Shown: one piece after another, positions 41,804-43,151 of the stretch
How the letters are laid out: the number at the start of each line of letters is the position of its first letter
Numbering within the stretch: position 1 is the stretch's first letter
DNA from: Rhodococcus sp. (in: high G+C Gram-positive bacteria)
Lineage (GTDB): Bacteria; Actinomycetota; Actinomycetes; Mycobacteriales; Mycobacteriaceae
NCBI GenBank assembly: GCA_004211695.1
Contig: SEEV01000020.1
Location: forward strand, 1 to 43,151
DNA length: 43,151 nt
Reading direction: 5' to 3'
Program-made: the position numbers and the translations under genes
Notes under the pieces: model-generated
The model's database searches: none
What the model was told of the DNA's origin: nothing
The model's input: only the letters and a program-made list of their open reading frames with translations

Positions 41804-41820
41804 GGTCTAACGGTCAGACC
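41804..41820. promoter_or_regulatory. GGTCTAACGGTCAGACC composite operator at the GntR promoter
   Basis: It contains the perfect palindrome GGTC-A-GACC (41812-41820) and an outer GGTCT/AGACC pair spaced by 7. It is followed by TAATATACC on the plus strand and is 17 bases from the GntR start, consistent with autoregulation and with control of the divergent dehydrogenase. Confidence 0.6.
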
Positions 41821-41891
41821 TAATATACCATTGGTTTCTCGCTGCGTTCGCCTTGCAGCCTATTCTTCGTCTCATCGAGAGGACCAGTTCT

Positions 41892-42828
41892 ATGCGCTGG
41901 GAACTGTCACAAGAGCAGGAAATGTTCACCGAAGCCCTCGACGGCTGGCTCGGGCGGTTCGCCGCTCCGGCAAAAGTCCGCAAGTGGGGTGAATCGGGCA
42001 ATCCTGCCGAATTCGAACAGAAATTCGTCGAGGAGGGCTGGTTCTCCGCCGGCCTCGCCGAGGACATCGGTGGTCAGGGCGGTGGGCTACTCGAACTGGC
42101 GCTGACCGCCGAGGCGCTGGCCCGGTACGCCGCGCCGTCGAGTGCCTGGACCGCGTCCGTCCTCGCCGCGCCCCTGCTGCCCGCCGACGTCGCCACCGAC
42201 GTACTGGCAGGGGGTGGTTTTGCAGCCGTTGCAGTCGACGCGACCCGTCCGTTCGGCCTCGCCGATTCGGTGCGCGCCGACGCGGGCGGCGCACTCACCG
42301 GCCGTGTCGCGACGGTGCTCGGCGCCGAACGGGCAAAACTGCTGGTCGTCCCGGCGAAAGACGCCGACGGAACGGTGTCCCTGTACCTCGTCCGAGTCGA
42401 CGACCCCGGTGTCACGGTCGAACCGCGGCGTCTCCTCGACCCGTCTCGCGCGGCCGCGGATGTCCGGTTCGACGACGTCGCCGGGCAGCGCCTCGACATC
42501 GAGGCGGCGACGGCGCTCGACGACGCAGGACTCCGGGCGGCCGTGCTCGTGTCCGCCGACTCGCTCGGCGCGATGGACCGCATGCTCCGCCTCGCCGTGG
42601 ACTAACTGCGCGGTGCACGCCGCGGTCGCCAAGGCGCAGGTGACGCGGAATGCGGTGCAGGCAGCCGACAGTGCCCTCGTGATGCACGGCGCCATCGGCT
42701 ACACGTGGGAACACGACCTGCACCTGTACTACAAGCGCACCAAGCTCGACGAGAAGCTGTTCGGCGGTCCGGACGTGTGGAACGAGCGCCTCGCGCGGGA
42801 TCTGCCCCTGTTGCCCGCCGCCGGGTGA
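41892..42828 (+). pseudogene. Broken acyl-CoA dehydrogenase gene
   Basis: The 5' part (ATG at 41892 after GAGAGGA) encodes a normal acyl-CoA dehydrogenase N-terminus and middle (MRWELSQEQEMF; EEGWFSAGLAEDIGGQGGG), up to LGAMDRMLRLAVD, and then stops at TAA (42603-42605). Family-like C-terminal sequence resumes in another frame at once: CAVHAAVAKAQVTRNAVQAA, then ALVMHGAIGYTWEHDLHLYY and KRTKLDEKLFGG, ending at 42828. The expected stretch of about 45 residues between these, the typical YAK...FGxPIGxFQAxKH region, is absent. An out-of-frame internal deletion of roughly 140 bases explains it. The product would lack the C-terminal helical domain and be inactive. Confidence 0.82.
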
Positions 42829-42845
42829 TCCACCATTGACTTTTT

Positions 42846-42854
42846 GGTCTGTCC
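42846..42854 (+). promoter_or_regulatory. GGTCTGTCC operator-like site before the last gene
   Basis: The site lies 47 bases before the GTG at 42901 and is followed directly by TTTAGTAAC, a -10-like element. The flanks match the site at 37757 at 20 of 24 positions. Confidence 0.5.
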
Positions 42855-42900
42855 TTTAGTAACTTAAGTCCAAACGGAACCAACGACGACGGGACGTGCT

Positions 42901-43151
42901 GTGGACTTTGATCTGACCGAGGATCAGGCGACGATCCGAGATGCGGTGCGCGAGCTCGCCGGCAAGTTCGACGAGCAGTACTGGGTGGAGAAGGACAGCG
43001 AGCACGAGTTCCCCACCGAGTTCTACGACGCATTCGCCAAGGGCGGCTGGCTCGGCATCACCACACCCGAGGCCTACGGCGGGCACGGCATGGGAATCAC
43101 CGAGGCCTCCATCCTGCTGGAGGAAGTCGCCGCGTCCGGCGCCGGCATGAA
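42901..43151 (+). CDS. Acyl-CoA dehydrogenase, 5' part only
   Basis: The frame runs open to the window end. The first 83 residues (VDFDLTEDQATIRDAVRELA, later GWLGITTPEAYGGHGMG and EVAASGAGM) are the N-terminal domain of an acyl-CoA dehydrogenase. The start GTG has only a weak site (GGGACG). It is the third dehydrogenase gene of this block and may provide the activity lost in its broken neighbour. Confidence 0.85.
   Translation, partial: MDFDLTEDQATIRDAVRELAGKFDEQYWVEKDSEHEFPTEFYDAFAKGGWLGITTPEAYGGHGMGITEASILLEEVAASGAGM

Noticed and set aside
1..43151. CRISPR arrays, insertion sequences, integrases, phage genes, rRNA or complete tRNA genes
   Set aside because: No regularly spaced repeats, transposase or integrase motifs, or RNA-gene cloverleafs were seen on either strand.

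Overview
The window reads as a piece of a high-GC actinobacterial chromosome or large plasmid, most likely Rhodococcus or a close Nocardiaceae relative. The evidence is the GC-rich coding, frequent GTG starts, AAGGAG-type ribosome binding sites, and family content: a PknK-like kinase/LuxR protein, DUF3263, a CYP108 P450, DUF7065-like, PaaX, PucR, and many acyl-CoA ligases and dehydrogenases. It is densely packed with catabolic genes. I see no rRNA or tRNA gene, insertion sequence or CRISPR array.

Layout. (1) 0.3-4.7 kb: a TauD/TfdA-type Fe(II)/2-oxoglutarate dioxygenase (+) and a very large Ser/Thr kinase-ATPase-LuxR regulator (-). (2) 5.2-14.0 kb: an eight-gene minus-strand run. In transcription order it encodes two 2-hydroxyacyl-CoA dehydratase/benzoyl-CoA-reductase-family subunits, their ATP-dependent activase, an SDR-fold protein, an acyl-CoA ligase, a ferredoxin-type flavoreductase, a DmmA-like zinc-ribbon protein and a DUF3445 haem N-demethylase-like protein. 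Divergent from it are an alpha-methylacyl-CoA racemase/CaiB-BaiF protein, a PaaX-type regulator and a PucR-type regulator. (3) 17.8-25.9 kb: a plus-strand operon for a branched-chain-amino-acid-type ABC importer (with LivM and LivG fused), a DUF7064/7065-like protein, an APH-type small-molecule kinase, an unknown 181-residue protein and a SurE-type phosphatase. (4) 25.9-34.2 kb: a P450 system with a CYP108-like P450, its reductase, an alcohol dehydrogenase, an aldehyde dehydrogenase and a DUF3263 protein on the minus strand, a divergent [2Fe-2S] ferredoxin, and two GAF-LuxR regulators. (5) 34.4-43.15 kb: acyl-CoA catabolism with an enoyl-CoA hydratase, two CoA ligases, acyl-CoA dehydrogenases, a MaoC hydratase and a FadR-type GntR regulator.

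How they may work together. In region 4 the P450, alcohol and aldehyde dehydrogenases would take a methyl group (monoterpene or alkyl-aromatic type, by analogy with CYP108 members) to a carboxylic acid. Region 5 supplies CoA ligation and beta-oxidation-like steps that could consume it. A short near-palindrome, GGWCNGWCC, recurs at promoters in region 5 and is a candidate operator for the GntR regulator. Region 2 is the most surprising part: genes for an oxygen-sensitive, radical-type CoA-ester dehydratase lie in the same run as genes for an O2-using haem demethylase.

Two genes are broken by internal, out-of-frame deletions: a MaoC-N/FAS1-like dehydratase at 37.5-37.7 kb and an acyl-CoA dehydrogenase at 41.9-42.8 kb. 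All functional statements come from motif reading and recalled family knowledge; no database search was possible.
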